DNA of 64,000 nucleotides from Gemmatimonadota bacterium (GCA_022823145.1 JAJDXS010000080.1:1-64000); one strand, 5' to 3'. Shown: positions 11,955 to 26,383, numbered from the stretch's first letter. Numbers and translations: made by a program. Notes: generated from the letters alone by a model not told the origin.

Positions 11955-12018
11955 TGATTACCTTAATAAGCTATGCCCCGAACGAATATCCCGACCCGAT
12001 CAGGAGGGTTTGGAGCCA

Positions 12019-12135
12019 GTGAAAGTAAGGACCAGCGTAAAGCCGATGTGTGAGTACTGCCGTGTCATTCGCCGCCGCGGGGTGGTACGCGTGATCTGCA
12101 GCCGGAATGCACGCCACAAGCAGCGACAAGGCTAG
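12019..12135 (+). CDS. rpmJ: 50S ribosomal protein L36 (38 aa; not in the supplied ORF track)
   Basis: GTG start; [38 protein letters not shown], with C-x2-C, C and H zinc ligands. Confidence 0.95.
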   Translation: MKVRTSVKPMCEYCRVIRRRGVVRVICSRNARHKQRQG

Positions 12136-12143
12136 AACCGGAC

Positions 12144-12524
12144 ATGGCACGAATCGCGGGCGTCGACCTGCCCAGAGGCAAGCGCATCGAGATAGCGCTG
12201 ACGTACATCTTCGGTGTGGGTGCGACTCGATCGAGAGAAATCCTGGATGCGGTGGGGATCGATCCGAATCGGCGTACCTACGAATTGAGCGACGAGGACG
12301 CCAGTCGACTCCGGGTGGAGATCGAGTCCAACTACAAGGTCGAGGGCGCCCTGCGCACCGAAGTCTCCATGAACATCAAGCGGCTCATGGACATCGGCTG
12401 CTACAGGGGTCTCCGGCACCGACGGGGACTGCCGGTGAGGGGCCAGCGGACCCACACGAACGCCCGGACCAAGAAGGGCCCGCGGCGGGCCATCGCCGGT
12501 AAGAAGAAGGCGCCCAAGAAGTAG
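12144..12524 (+). CDS. rpsM: 30S ribosomal protein S13
   Basis: [26 protein letters not shown]...[32 protein letters not shown]. Confidence 0.98.
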   Translation: MARIAGVDLPRGKRIEIALTYIFGVGATRSREILDAVGIDPNRRTYELSDEDASRLRVEIESNYKVEGALRTEVSMNIKRLMDIGCYRGLRHRRGLPVRGQRTHTNARTKKGPRRAIAGKKKAPKK

Positions 12525-12566
12525 CGGGATTCACTGTGACGCCATTCCAGGGAGGAAGGTAGTCGT

Positions 12567-12959
12567 TTGGCCAGCCCCAGATCGACCAGAGCCAGGAAGA
12601 CCAAGAAGGTCGTGGAGTCCGACGGTGTAGCTCACATCAAGGCGACCTTCAACAATACGCTCATCACGATCGCCGACAAGGCAGGGAACGCACTCGTCTG
12701 GGCCTCTGCCGGAACAGCCGGGTTCAAGGGATCGAAGAAGTCGACCCCATTCGCCGCTACGATGGCGGCGGAGCAGGCTGGCAGGGAGGCGGTCGCCATG
12801 GGAGTCCGCAATGTGGTGGTTCGGGTGCAGGGTCCCGGGTCCGGCCGCGAATCCGCGATACAGGCTCTCGCCGCCGCAGGTCTGAACATCCAGTCGATCC
12901 ACGACGTTACGCCGCTGCCCCACAATGGGTGCCGGCCACCAAAGAAACGCCGCGTCTGA
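12567..12959 (+). CDS. rpsK: 30S ribosomal protein S11
   Basis: [22 protein letters not shown]...[18 protein letters not shown]. Confidence 0.98.
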   Translation: MASPRSTRARKTKKVVESDGVAHIKATFNNTLITIADKAGNALVWASAGTAGFKGSKKSTPFAATMAAEQAGREAVAMGVRNVVVRVQGPGSGRESAIQALAAAGLNIQSIHDVTPLPHNGCRPPKKRRV

Positions 12960-12975
12960 CGGAAGAAACCAGTTC

Positions 12976-13611
12976 ATGGCACGATATACAGGTCCGGTTT
13001 GCAAGCAGTGCCGCCGGGAGGGACAGAAGCTCTTTCTCAAGGGCACGAAGTGCTACACCGAGAAGTGTCCGGTCGAACGCCGCCAGTATCCGCCGGGACA
13101 CCTTGGTCCTGCCGCTGCGCGGCGGCGCAAGCAGTCCGACTACGCCGTCCAGCTGCGGGAAAAGCAGAAGGTCAAGCGAATGTACGGCCTTCACGAGAAG
13201 CAGTTCCGCAACCTGTTCACGTATGCAGCCGGAAGGCCCGGGGTCACCGGCGAAAACCTCATCGTTGCGCTTGAAAGCCGATTGGACAACGTGGTTTTCC
13301 GCCTCGGTCTGGCCGCCAACCGGCGACAGGCTCGGCAGTTGGTCCGCCATCGACATGTTCAGGTCAACGGCGCGACGGTGAACATCCCGAGCTACCGGCT
13401 GGCCGCGGGAGACGAGGTCGCACTGCGAGAGGGATCCCGCGAACTCGACGTGGTGGAAGCCAGTCTCGGTGCCCGTTCACGTCCCCAGCTGCTCGACTGG
13501 CTGGCCCTTGACGAGAAGAACCGGGTCGGCCGAGTGGTGAGGAAACCCACGCGCGGCGAGGTCCCGCTTGCCGCGCAGGAACAGCTGATCGTCGAACTCT
13601 ATTCCAAGTAG
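12976..13611 (+). CDS. rpsD: 30S ribosomal protein S4, zinc-binding (C+) form
   Basis: MARYTGPVCKQCRREGQKLFLKGTKCYTEKCPVERR with four Cys; S4 RNA-binding domain ARQLVRHRHVQVNGATVNIPSYRL. Confidence 0.97.
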   Translation: MARYTGPVCKQCRREGQKLFLKGTKCYTEKCPVERRQYPPGHLGPAAARRRKQSDYAVQLREKQKVKRMYGLHEKQFRNLFTYAAGRPGVTGENLIVALESRLDNVVFRLGLAANRRQARQLVRHRHVQVNGATVNIPSYRLAAGDEVALREGSRELDVVEASLGARSRPQLLDWLALDEKNRVGRVVRKPTRGEVPLAAQEQLIVELYSK

Positions 13612-13638
13612 GTATGGGCGGGTGGGTCCGACCCGACC

Positions 13639-14730
13639 TTGCCCATCGACCCGCGAACACTTGAACGCCACCAGGGGGACACAGAGTTGAGTCTGGAGAT
13701 TGATCTTACCGGCCTCGTGCTGCCGGAACGCGTAGAAATCGCAAAAGTGTCGGAGGACGGTCAGTCGGCGGATTTCGTCCTGGAACCTCTGGAGCGTGGA
13801 TATGGACATACGCTGGGCAACTCCGTCCGCCGCGTGCTGCTGTCCTCTCTCCGCGGGACGGCGGTGTGGGCGTTTCGGATCGGCAACGTCGTCCACGAAC
13901 ATCAGACGATTCCGTCCGTGGTCGAGGATGTCCACCAGGTCATCCAGAATCTGAAATACCTCGTGCTGAGCATGGACGACGATGTGGATGAAGCGGTCCT
14001 GGAGATCCGTGCCGCCAAGGCCGGGCCGGTCACGGCCGCCATGATCCGGGGACCCGCGTCGGTCACGATCCACGATCCCGACCATCACATCCTCACGCTG
14101 GCCGAAGACGTCGAAGTGAACATCGAACTCCATGTCAACAAGGGACGAGGGTTCGTGCTTGCGGACCAGCACCCGGTGCCAAGGAGCTCTCCCGTGGATC
14201 TCGTTCGCATCGACGCCATCTACAATCCGGTCCTCCGTGCCAACTTCACGGTTGAGGAGACCAGAGTGGGGCAGCGCACGGACTTCGACCGCCTTACGGT
14301 TCACGTGGAGACGGACGGGTCCATCGATCCCGAGAGCGCGACCCGCTATTCGGCGGAGCTCGTTCGAAGGCACCTGGAGTACATGCTCTACTTCACGGAA
14401 GGCGGCCCTCCAAGAGCCACGACGGTCGAGGCGGTGCCCGTTCCGCCACAGATGGCCAGGCTCTTCGAGACTTCGGTCGATGATCTTGCAGAACTGGCCA
14501 TGCGCTCTCGCAACTTTCTGAAGCGAGAGTCCATCAACACGCTGGGCGATCTGGTGAGCCGCACGGAGGCCGAGATACTGTCGATAGAGAAACTCGGCAA
14601 GAAGGCGGTCAAGGAAATCTATGATCTCCTGGATGAGCACGGCCTTCGCTTCGGAATCAAGGTGGAACGTCGCGACGATGGGCGTCTCTTCTTCATCGAG
14701 GAGAAGACTCCTGCCGGGGCAGGCGAATAG
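13639..14730 (+). CDS. rpoA: DNA-directed RNA polymerase subunit alpha (start uncertain: TTG 13639 or TTG 13687)
   Basis: [31 protein letters not shown]...; C-terminal domain [30 protein letters not shown]. Confidence 0.97.
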   Translation: MPIDPRTLERHQGDTELSLEIDLTGLVLPERVEIAKVSEDGQSADFVLEPLERGYGHTLGNSVRRVLLSSLRGTAVWAFRIGNVVHEHQTIPSVVEDVHQVIQNLKYLVLSMDDDVDEAVLEIRAAKAGPVTAAMIRGPASVTIHDPDHHILTLAEDVEVNIELHVNKGRGFVLADQHPVPRSSPVDLVRIDAIYNPVLRANFTVEETRVGQRTDFDRLTVHVETDGSIDPESATRYSAELVRRHLEYMLYFTEGGPPRATTVEAVPVPPQMARLFETSVDDLAELAMRSRNFLKRESINTLGDLVSRTEAEILSIEKLGKKAVKEIYDLLDEHGLRFGIKVERRDDGRLFFIEEKTPAGAGE

Positions 14731-14759
14731 AGGGCTTCCGGACCAGGGAACGAGAAACC

Positions 14760-15113
14760 ATGCGCCACAGGAAAAAGGGCAGGGGCCTGTCGCGGTCCCC
14801 GAGCCATCGAAAAGCGTTGCTGAGGAACATGGCGACATCGCTCTTTCGACACGAGCGGATCAGCACGACGACGGCCAGGGCCAAGGAACTGCGCCCGTAC
14901 GCAGAACGGTTGATCAGCCTCGCAAAGCGGGGCGACCTTCACGCGCGCCGGCTCGCGGCGCGGCGGATCGCGGACCGCGAGGTCCTGGGGAAGCTCTTCG
15001 ACGATCTGGGTCCGCGCTACAACGAACGGCCCGGGGGGTACACCCGCATCCTGAAGCTCGGGACACGCAAGGGCGACGGTGCGGATATGGCGCTGATCGA
15101 GTTGGTAGATTAG
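14760..15113 (+). CDS. rplQ: 50S ribosomal protein L17
   Basis: [52 protein letters not shown]. Confidence 0.98.
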   Translation: MRHRKKGRGLSRSPSHRKALLRNMATSLFRHERISTTTARAKELRPYAERLISLAKRGDLHARRLAARRIADREVLGKLFDDLGPRYNERPGGYTRILKLGTRKGDGADMALIELVD

Positions 15114-15130
15114 AATCTCGCGGTGTACGA

Positions 15131-15145
15131 AGCCCGGATCGGGCT
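15131..15145 (+). terminator. Short GC-rich hairpin after rplQ (possible operon end)
   Basis: AGCCCG-GAT-CGGGCT perfect 6-bp stem; no U-tract. Confidence 0.25.
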
Positions 15146-15182
15146 CTTCGGTTCCAGACCCTAACACGGATGAGGAAGGCAG

Positions 15183-15716
15183 ATGGCAACGGTCCTGAAA
15201 TCCCGCGCGGGAGCGGCGAAGTTGGGTACTCCGCTGATGATACTGTGCTTCTTGGCGATCGGCGGCTTTCTGTACTGGCTTTCCGTCACGGCCGAACCTA
15301 CCGAGGTGGTGGTCGAGGAAGAACCCGAGGAGGACGTGGCGGTCAATGTCGTCGCGTTCGCGGACTTTTCTGCCGGGACGAGCAGCTACATCGGCGAGGA
15401 GATCACTTTGGAGGGGATCTCCGTCAGCAGCCTTCTGGGGCCTCAAGGCGCGTGGACGAGTCTGGAGAACGGCACTCCCTATCTGTTGCGCTTCATGGAG
15501 TCCGCCCTTGCCGACTCGGTCGAAATCGTCAGCGGCGGCTCAATAAACGTGACGGGCTCGGTCGTAGCCATGTCCGACTCGATTCTCGACGCATGGGAAG
15601 CCGTCGGCGGTTTTCCGCAGGCAGGCGATCGCATGCAGGCCGAATTCGCCCTCGACTTCATCGAAGTGACTTCGGTCTCCGACGCCCAGGGCGGGTCCGA
15701 CGACTCCTCTTCCTGA
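15183..15716 (+). CDS. Hypothetical single-TM protein with a possible OB-fold-like extracytoplasmic domain
   Basis: N-terminal TM (LGTPLMILCFLAIGGFLYWLSV), acidic linker EEEPEED, then beta-rich repeats (IGEEITLEGISVSSLLGPQGAW...); fold is inference. Confidence 0.6.
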   Translation: MATVLKSRAGAAKLGTPLMILCFLAIGGFLYWLSVTAEPTEVVVEEEPEEDVAVNVVAFADFSAGTSSYIGEEITLEGISVSSLLGPQGAWTSLENGTPYLLRFMESALADSVEIVSGGSINVTGSVVAMSDSILDAWEAVGGFPQAGDRMQAEFALDFIEVTSVSDAQGGSDDSSS

Positions 15717-15809
15717 ACGGCGGTCAAGCCGGATCGGAAGCGCGCGGTTGATCCACGCTGGGTCACCGGCAAGGCGATTCGGGATCTGCCTGCGGATGGT
15801 CGGGACTCG

Positions 15810-17123
15810 ATGAACCCCGAATCTGCCCGGGCGGACACCTTCGGGGTGGTCGGGTTGGGATATGTCGGGCTTCCCCTCGCCATTCAAGCCGCGGCAGAGG
15901 GTGTCCGGATCGTGGGATTCGATGTTGACACCCGGGTCGTCGATGGCGTCAACGCCGGGCACAGCCATATATCGGACCTGACCGACGACGACGTGAGTGC
16001 GGCGCGCCGCAGCGGTCTGCTCGAAGCGACGTCGGATACGACACGCCTCTCGGAGTGTGCCGCGATTGCCATCTGCGTTCCGACGCCGCTCTCCAGCACC
16101 CGCGATCCGGACATCACCGCAATCCTCGCCGCGGCCAATGCCGTGGCGGAGGCGCTGGTGGCCGGTCAACTGATCGTCCTGGAGTCCACGACCTATCCCG
16201 GCACGACGCGTGAAGTCGTGCTGCCCATCCTGCGGCAGGGCGGCCTGGAGGTGGGCGAGGACTTCTTCCTCTGCTTCTCGCCCGAGCGGGTGGATCCGGG
16301 CAACCCGATCTGGAAGACGGGCAACACGCCCAAGGTCATCGGCGGCATCACACACCGGTGTACCGAAGCAGGCAGGGATTTCTATTCACGTTTCGTGGAC
16401 CGGATGGTCGCGGTCTCTTCGGCCGAGGCCGCCGAATTGACCAAGATTCTGGAGAACGCCTTCCGGGCCGTGAACATCGGGCTCGTAAACGAAATGGCGG
16501 TCATCGCGGACAGGCTCGGGCTGGACATCTGGGAGGTGATCGACGCCGCGGCGACCAAGCCGTTCGGGTTCATGAGATTCACCCCAGGTCCCGGACTGGG
16601 TGGGCACTGTCTTCCGGTGGACCCGCACTATCTCTCCTGGAAGATGCGGACACTGGACTACCGCACGCGCTTCATCGACACGGCGTCGGAAATCAACGCG
16701 GAAATGCCGACCTTCGTCGTGGGGAAGGTGAGGGATGCACTGAACGGTGCGCGCAAACCCGTCAACGGCTCACGAGTCCTCCTGCTTGGGGTCGCCTACA
16801 AGAAGGATGTGGACGATGTTCGCGAGTCGCCCGCGATGGCGGTCCTCGAGCTGCTTGAGCGGGACGGAGCAGAGGTCTGCTACCACGATCCGCACGTCCC
16901 TCGATGGAACCTGCCGGACGGCCGGTCCAGGGAGTCGGTGCCCCTCGTAGACAGCCTGTTCAACGAGACCGACATCGTCGTGATCGTCACGGATCACTCG
17001 AGCTTCGATGCACGGCGTATCTTTCGGCGATCGAAGCTCCTGGTAGACGCACGAAACCTGACTGGCTCGGTCCCCGAAGCGGTCGATACCGCGCGGCCAC
17101 AGCGGTGGATCGTGAAGGGGTGA
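15810..17123 (+). CDS. Nucleotide-sugar dehydrogenase (UDP-GlcNAc/ManNAc 6-dehydrogenase-like)
   Basis: VVGLGYVGLPLAIQAA, PERVDPGNPIWKTGNTPKVIGG, GPGLGGHCLPVDPHYL, GVAYKKDVDDVRESPA. Confidence 0.9.
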   Translation: MNPESARADTFGVVGLGYVGLPLAIQAAAEGVRIVGFDVDTRVVDGVNAGHSHISDLTDDDVSAARRSGLLEATSDTTRLSECAAIAICVPTPLSSTRDPDITAILAAANAVAEALVAGQLIVLESTTYPGTTREVVLPILRQGGLEVGEDFFLCFSPERVDPGNPIWKTGNTPKVIGGITHRCTEAGRDFYSRFVDRMVAVSSAEAAELTKILENAFRAVNIGLVNEMAVIADRLGLDIWEVIDAAATKPFGFMRFTPGPGLGGHCLPVDPHYLSWKMRTLDYRTRFIDTASEINAEMPTFVVGKVRDALNGARKPVNGSRVLLLGVAYKKDVDDVRESPAMAVLELLERDGAEVCYHDPHVPRWNLPDGRSRESVPLVDSLFNETDIVVIVTDHSSFDARRIFRRSKLLVDARNLTGSVPEAVDTARPQRWIVKG

Positions 17124-17190
17124 GGCTGCAACCAACAGCATCCGACCTCCCTGCCGTCGGTTCCCAAGCGCGGATTCAACTGGGGGTTTC

Positions 17191-18516
17191 ATGAAGATTG
17201 CAGTGCTCGGCAGCGGATATGTCGGGCTCACCACGGGTGCGTGCCTTGCCGAGACCGGCAATGACGTGATCTGCACGGACATCCGCCGGGACAGGATCGA
17301 TGCTCTAAGGAATGGAGAGATCCCGTTTTTCGAGCCGGGTCTGCAATCACTGGTGGTGCAGAACGTGGCCGAAGGACGCCTCAAGTTCACCACCGACGTG
17401 GCCTGGGCAGTGCGCGAGTCCTACATCATATTCATCACGGTCGGAACCCCCACCGACGAAGATGATTCCGCGGATCTGCGTCACGTGATCGCGGCCGCCG
17501 GGGATGTCGGTCGCGCCATGGACGGCGAGAGAATCGTCATCACGAAGAGCACGGTCCCGGTTGGGACGGCCCGTCTGGTGCGTGAGGCGATCGAGGCCGA
17601 GACGGAGCACGCGGTTCGAGTCTGTTCCAATCCGGAATTCCTCAAGGAAGGCGCGGCGCTGAGCGACTTTCGCAAGCCGGACCGAGTGGTGCTGGGGGTC
17701 GACGACGAAGGGGCCGCCGAAGTGCTGCGAGACCTCTACGCACCGTTCGTACGGACCGGCAACGAGATCCTGGTCATGGACATCGCCTCTGCCGAAATCA
17801 CCAAGTATGCCGCCAATTCCATGCTCGCGGCCCGTATAAGCTTCATGAACTCGATCGCCCGCCTTTGCGAACGGACCGGTGCCGACGTGGACATGGTGCG
17901 CATCGGCGTGGGTTCGGACCGCCGGATCGGCCCTACTTTCCTCTTCCCCGGGGTGGGGTACGGGGGTTCCTGCTTCCCCAAGGACGTCAAGGCTCTGGCG
18001 CGAAACATGAAGCGAATGGAGGTGGATGCCTCCATGCTCGATGCCGTCGAAGCGATCAACACCAGGCAGAAGCGCTGCCTCCTGGAGCGGTGCGTCGACC
18101 GTTTCGGGGACGACCTGACCGGCATGACCTTCGCGGTCTGGGGGCTGGCGTTCAAACCCAACACGGACGACATGCGGGAAGCGCCCAGCCTGGTGACGAT
18201 CCGCGGACTCCTGGATCGCGGCGCCAGGGTTGTCGCGCACGATCCGGTGGCGATGTCCCAGGCGCGTCGCATACTCGGCAACGCGATCGAGTACCGCGGC
18301 CTCAACTACGATGCCCTCGACGGTGCCGACGCCCTGATCATCCATACGGAGTGGAATCCGTACCGCAGGCCGGACTTCGCGCGGATCCGAACCTTGCTCA
18401 GGCGGCCGATCATCTTCGATGGACGGAATCTCTACTCCCCCGTCACCATGAGCGAACTCGGTTTCGAGTACTACTCGGTGGGACGGCCTCCCGCGCGTCC
18501 CCGAGAGGACGGCTAG
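17191..18516 (+). CDS. UDP-glucose 6-dehydrogenase
   Basis: [70 protein letters not shown]. Confidence 0.92.
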   Translation: MKIAVLGSGYVGLTTGACLAETGNDVICTDIRRDRIDALRNGEIPFFEPGLQSLVVQNVAEGRLKFTTDVAWAVRESYIIFITVGTPTDEDDSADLRHVIAAAGDVGRAMDGERIVITKSTVPVGTARLVREAIEAETEHAVRVCSNPEFLKEGAALSDFRKPDRVVLGVDDEGAAEVLRDLYAPFVRTGNEILVMDIASAEITKYAANSMLAARISFMNSIARLCERTGADVDMVRIGVGSDRRIGPTFLFPGVGYGGSCFPKDVKALARNMKRMEVDASMLDAVEAINTRQKRCLLERCVDRFGDDLTGMTFAVWGLAFKPNTDDMREAPSLVTIRGLLDRGARVVAHDPVAMSQARRILGNAIEYRGLNYDALDGADALIIHTEWNPYRRPDFARIRTLLRRPIIFDGRNLYSPVTMSELGFEYYSVGRPPARPREDG

Positions 18517-18520
18517 GCCG

Positions 18521-19489
18521 GTGCGCGTCCTCATTACCGGTGCCGCCGGCTTCCTGGGTTCACATCTCGTCGACCGATTCCTGAGTGAAGGATACCAGGT
18601 TGTCGGGGTGGACAACCTCGTGACGGGGTCCGCGGGCAATCTGGCCCACCTGGACGGGAACCCCCGTTTTCGGCTCATCGAACACGATATCAGCACACCC
18701 CTCTATTTCGATTCCGACCTGGAAGGGGTGTTGCACTTTGCGTCGCCCGCCAGTCCGGTCGACTACCTCGAGCTGCCGATCCAGACGCTGAAGGCGGGCG
18801 GACTCGGGACACACAACACACTCGGACTGGCCTTGCGGCACGGGGCCAGGTATCTCCTGGCGTCGACGTCCGAAGTGTACGGGGATCCGCAGGTCCATCC
18901 CCAACCGGAAAGCTATTGGGGCAACGTCAACCCGGTCGGGCCCAGGGGCGTGTACGACGAGGCGAAGCGGTATGCCGAAGCGATGACCATGGCCTACCGC
19001 CGCGCTCACGGCCTCGACACCCGAATCGTGAGGATCTTCAACACCTACGGGAGCCGCATGCGCCCCGGCGACGGAAGGGTCGTCTCCAACTTCATCGTGC
19101 AGGGACTTCGCGGCGAACCGATGACGGTGTACGGGGACGGGTCGCAGACCCGGTCGTTCTGCTACGTCGACGACGAAATCGAGGGTATCTTCAAGCTCTA
19201 CCGATCATCTCGCGTGGACCCCACGAACATCGGAAACCCCGACGAGTGCGGAATCCGCGAGTTGGTCTCGCTGGTGATGGAGGCCACGGGCAGCTCGGTT
19301 CCTCCGATCTTTCTTCCCTTGCCGGTGGACGATCCGGTGGTGCGCCGCCCCGACATTTCGGTGGCCCGGCGCGAACTTGGGTGGTCGCCGACGGTCACGT
19401 TGCGCGATGGGTTGAGGAAGACCGTCGACTGGTTCCGCGAACTCATGGGCCGGCCGTATGCCAGGTCGCGCACGCTCTTCGGAGATTGA
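18521..19489 (+). CDS. NAD-dependent epimerase/dehydratase, UDP-glucuronate decarboxylase-like
   Basis: [56 protein letters not shown]; adjacent to Ugd. Confidence 0.85.
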   Translation: MRVLITGAAGFLGSHLVDRFLSEGYQVVGVDNLVTGSAGNLAHLDGNPRFRLIEHDISTPLYFDSDLEGVLHFASPASPVDYLELPIQTLKAGGLGTHNTLGLALRHGARYLLASTSEVYGDPQVHPQPESYWGNVNPVGPRGVYDEAKRYAEAMTMAYRRAHGLDTRIVRIFNTYGSRMRPGDGRVVSNFIVQGLRGEPMTVYGDGSQTRSFCYVDDEIEGIFKLYRSSRVDPTNIGNPDECGIRELVSLVMEATGSSVPPIFLPLPVDDPVVRRPDISVARRELGWSPTVTLRDGLRKTVDWFRELMGRPYARSRTLFGD

Positions 19490-19590
19490 CCGGGCTCATC
19501 GTGGGAATGGAACGCTCTATATTTCAGACTGTAAGAACAGCCGGATCCGGGGATCGCTCGCCGGGTCGCGGCCTCGCGCGAAGTGGACAG

Positions 19591-20685
19591 GTGGACGAAC
19601 GACAACTATCGGGATTGCCAGGGGCGAAGGAGACCGGCCGGCGCGTCCGCTCCGGGTGGCGTGCCGCGATGATCGCGGGCCTCGCCGTCCTGGCCGGCGG
19701 TTGCGACACCGACGACGGTCTTGAAACGCCCCGCGCACGTGGCGACCGGGCCTTTGCCCGCGCGGACTACGAGGACGCTCTCGCCGAGTACCGGCTGTAC
19801 ATGAGAGAGAATCCGGGGATCGACGCCACCCTCCGGGCGGCGCACACCTACGCAATACTCGGGCGCGTGGACGAGGCACGAGTTCTCTACGACGAGGCGG
19901 TGCGCGAGGACAGCACGCACGCTGAACAGGCAGTATCCGATTTCGTCTCACGCGCCAGGGAAGCGTTCGCCGCAGGCGATCAGTACGGTGGCGCGTCGGC
20001 GATGGAGACGGCTGCCCTTTTCCGGCCCGGGATCGTTGTCGAGGATCTCGTGCTTCCGATGGCCCGGCACTACAGCAACAGCGGTCAGCACACGCGGGCA
20101 CAGCCACTCTACCTGAGGGTGCTCGGCAGCCAGCGTCGCGACCCCGACATCGTCCTCGAGGCCGCACTCGCCCACCAGGAAATCGGCGACTGTGAGCGCG
20201 CGCTGGAGTTCTTCGACGAATTCATCGAACTGGCGCGGCGCCGCGAACGCGAAACCCGCTGGTACGTGGGATCCTGCGCGTTCCAGCTGGCCCAGGAGCA
20301 CATCGCGCAGCCAGCGTTTCAGGAGGCGCTGGCGCGCGCGGCTGCCGAGCGTGCGGATACCGTTGGACCCGAACCCGCCAGCGAGCCCCCGGTCCCGGGG
20401 ACAGGCGTACAAGAGGTGGCGGACGACGCTGCCGCGGAAGACATCCTCGGGCAAGTGCTCGGCTACCTCGACCTGGTACTGGAACTCGAAGAGCCCCGCA
20501 CCACGCTTCCGCAGGCATACTTCGAAAAGGCCGACATCCTGGCCCGTTTGGGAGAGTGTGACGAGGCGGTCGCCGCCTACGGCATGGTTGCAGTGGTCGA
20601 TGTGTCCGGATCCGGCGCGTTGGCCCGCCAGGCCCGCCAGCGCGTCGACCAGATCCGCTTCGCAGCAGGTGACGGCCCGTGCTGA
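19591..20685 (+). CDS. TPR-repeat lipoprotein (start uncertain: GTG 19591 or ATG 19669)
   Basis: Lipobox-like MIAGLAVLAGGCDTDDG then TPR-like repeats (ARADYEDALAEYRLYMRENPG...). Confidence 0.75.
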   Translation: MDERQLSGLPGAKETGRRVRSGWRAAMIAGLAVLAGGCDTDDGLETPRARGDRAFARADYEDALAEYRLYMRENPGIDATLRAAHTYAILGRVDEARVLYDEAVREDSTHAEQAVSDFVSRAREAFAAGDQYGGASAMETAALFRPGIVVEDLVLPMARHYSNSGQHTRAQPLYLRVLGSQRRDPDIVLEAALAHQEIGDCERALEFFDEFIELARRRERETRWYVGSCAFQLAQEHIAQPAFQEALARAAAERADTVGPEPASEPPVPGTGVQEVADDAAAEDILGQVLGYLDLVLELEEPRTTLPQAYFEKADILARLGECDEAVAAYGMVAVVDVSGSGALARQARQRVDQIRFAAGDGPC

Positions 20686-21461
20686 CGCGGTCGGTTGCAG
20701 CGGGCGCCCTCGTGGGGCTGCTGGGCGCAGCCTGCGCGTCGGCGCCGCCCTACTCCGGTTGGACGGCCGAACAGCTGTACGAGCACGCGCAACGGGCGTT
20801 CGAGGACGGGGACTGGGGTGAAGCGCGACGCGCCTTCGAGCGGTTGGTCCTTACGTTTCCCGGCTTCGATCAGGCCGTCGAGGCACGTCACTACCTGGCC
20901 CGGTCCTTCTTCAACGCTGAGGAGTACCTGAGCGCCGTTTCCGAATTCACGCGCATCGTGCAGGTGTATCCGGACCACGAACGGACGCCGGAAGCCTACA
21001 TGGGACTGTGCAGGTCCTATGCGGGCATGTCGCCCCATCCACAAAGGGACCCACAGTACACCATTCAGGCACGCACCACATGCCGGAACGTCGCCGGCGA
21101 CTTCCCGGGCACGCCTCACGGCGACTCGGCCTCGGTAGTCGCGCTGGAGATGCACAACAAGCTTGGCCGGAGGGCATACGAGGAGGGTTACTTCTACCTC
21201 CAGCGAGGAGTGCTGGAATCCGCCGAGCACGTCTTTCTCTACGTGCTGGAATCGTACCCGGACACCGACGCAACCCCGCAGGCCATGGCCCGTCTGGTCG
21301 AGATCTACCAGGAATGGGGATGGGAAGACCAGGTCGAGGAGTTCACGCGGCGCCTGCTGAATACATATCCCGACTCGCCCGAGGCGCAGGAACTGCTGTT
21401 TCCGGTAGCGAGCGACACGGTCCCGACCGTCAGGAGCAGAGCCCCGCCCGCTTCCGGCTGA
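20679..21461 (+). CDS. bamD: Outer membrane protein assembly factor BamD-like lipoprotein
   Basis: Signal/lipobox GLLGAACASAPPYSGWTAEQLYEHAQRAFEDGDW, TPRs, SPHPQRDPQYTIQARTTCRNVAGDFPG. Confidence 0.82.
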   Translation: MLTRSVAAGALVGLLGAACASAPPYSGWTAEQLYEHAQRAFEDGDWGEARRAFERLVLTFPGFDQAVEARHYLARSFFNAEEYLSAVSEFTRIVQVYPDHERTPEAYMGLCRSYAGMSPHPQRDPQYTIQARTTCRNVAGDFPGTPHGDSASVVALEMHNKLGRRAYEEGYFYLQRGVLESAEHVFLYVLESYPDTDATPQAMARLVEIYQEWGWEDQVEEFTRRLLNTYPDSPEAQELLFPVASDTVPTVRSRAPPASG

Positions 21462-21521
21462 CCCGTGCCATTAGCCCCCTCGGGGGTGACCTGACCACGG
21501 GACGCCCGAAAGGATGGCAGC

Positions 21522-22148
21522 ATGCGCGTTGGGGTGTTTGGCGGGACCTTCGATCCGCCTCACATCGGTCACGCGATAGTGGCCAGGGAAGTCCTGGAGA
21601 AAGCACGGCTCAGCCGCGTCCTCTGGGTTCCGGTTTCGATTGCGCCGCACAAGGCGGCCCGAACGATCACTGCGGGTGCCATACGGCGCCGCCTGGTCGA
21701 GGCCGCCATCCGCGAGGAGCCGAGGTTCGAACTCTGTGACCTGGAACTGGAGCGCGGAGGAGTGTCCTACACTGTCGACACACTGAGAAAGCTGAAGGAG
21801 GACCACCCCGACTGGTCTCTCTCGCTGATCATGGGTGCGGACCTCTTCAGCCGGTTCGACCGCTGGAAGGATCCGGAGGAGATCGCGGATCTGGCCGAAG
21901 TCATCGTCGTTACCAGGCCCGGCAACGATTGTCCGCACCCCGGCGACGGAGGAGTGAGCTTTCGGACGATACCGGTAACGGCGGTCGCAACCTCGTCGTC
22001 GCGCGTGCGTGGGCGGGTCGGGAGGAACCTGTCCGTTCGAGACATGGTAGCGCCCGCGGTTCTGACCATAATTGAAAGTGAAGTGCTTTACGGAGCACCT
22101 GCCGCCGCGGGAGAGGCCGGACCGGCGGTGGAGGACTGCTCCGGCTGA
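21522..22148 (+). CDS. nadD: Nicotinate-nucleotide adenylyltransferase
   Basis: MRVGVFGGTFDPPHIGHAIVAREVLE, VPVSIAPHK, SYTVDTLRKLKEDHP, GADLFSRFDRWKDPEEI. Confidence 0.93.
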   Translation: MRVGVFGGTFDPPHIGHAIVAREVLEKARLSRVLWVPVSIAPHKAARTITAGAIRRRLVEAAIREEPRFELCDLELERGGVSYTVDTLRKLKEDHPDWSLSLIMGADLFSRFDRWKDPEEIADLAEVIVVTRPGNDCPHPGDGGVSFRTIPVTAVATSSSRVRGRVGRNLSVRDMVAPAVLTIIESEVLYGAPAAAGEAGPAVEDCSG

Positions 22149-22177
22149 GCCGGCAAGAGAGTGAATCAGGGGAAGCA

Positions 22178-25522
<3,345 letters not shown>

Positions 25523-25539
25523 CCGACGGGTCGCCTGGA

Positions 25540-26271
25540 GTGACACCGCCGCGGGTGGAGATCGAGGCTCTGGCCGGGGTCGGGGCCCAGCCTCCGGAGG
25601 CGCGGCCCCGGGAGCGGTTGCAGCAGTACGGTCCCAGTCCTCTCTCCGAAGAGGAACTGCTGGCGCTGCTGATAGGGGCCGGCAGCCGGGCACAGCCGGC
25701 GCGGGTCCTGGCGGGTCGGGTGCTCGACCTTTCCGGCGGACGGCTGCATGAGTTGGCGCGGATGGATTTCGGGCGTCTGATGGGAATACCGGGCATCGGT
25801 CCGGCCGTGGCGTCCAGGATCGTCGCCGGAATCGAACTGGGGCGCCGGATAGGGTCGGCCCGACCGACAAGGGAAGACCCGATCACGGGACCGGCCGACG
25901 TGCACGACATCTTCGCTCCGGCGCTCGCCCACCTCCCGCACGAAGAGTTCCACGTCCTCCTCCTCAACTCCCAGAACGAACCGATTTGTCAGCGCCAGGT
26001 GACGAGGGGCATTCTGGACGCGTCACTCATCCACCCCCGTGAAGTCTTTCGCGACGCCATAGTCCTGAGGGCTGCGGCGCTGATCCTGGTGCACAACCAC
26101 CCATCCGGCAACCCCGAACCGTCCGGAGAGGATCTGCAGGTGACCAGACAGCTCAGCGGGGCGGGGGATCAGCTCGGCATCCCCGTGCTGGATCATGTCA
26201 TCGTGGCCGGTGAGACGTTCTCCTCGCTGGCCGGCAGGGGGTGCCTTGGCGGCGCAGGTGGAAATGTCTAG
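25540..26271 (+). CDS. radC: RadC-family (JAB/MPN domain) protein (GTG start inferred)
   Basis: ERLQQYGPSPLSEEELLALLIGAG, GIGPAVASRI HhH, JAMM motif LVHNHPSGNPEPSGED. Confidence 0.9.
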   Translation: MTPPRVEIEALAGVGAQPPEARPRERLQQYGPSPLSEEELLALLIGAGSRAQPARVLAGRVLDLSGGRLHELARMDFGRLMGIPGIGPAVASRIVAGIELGRRIGSARPTREDPITGPADVHDIFAPALAHLPHEEFHVLLLNSQNEPICQRQVTRGILDASLIHPREVFRDAIVLRAAALILVHNHPSGNPEPSGEDLQVTRQLSGAGDQLGIPVLDHVIVAGETFSSLAGRGCLGGAGGNV

Positions 26272-26383
26272 TGGTCCACTGACGTAGTATCTTGAGTTGG
26301 GCCTGGCTTGAAGTCCGGCCACTTGCACTGGGCCGGAACGAGTCCTTTTTGTCCCTCAGCAACCTCATGTCGGAGGACCATCG

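Noticed and set aside
19486-19523. Promoter TTGACC...TATATT upstream of the TPR lipoprotein
   Set aside because: Spacer is 26 nt, too long for a standard sigma-70-type promoter; not supported
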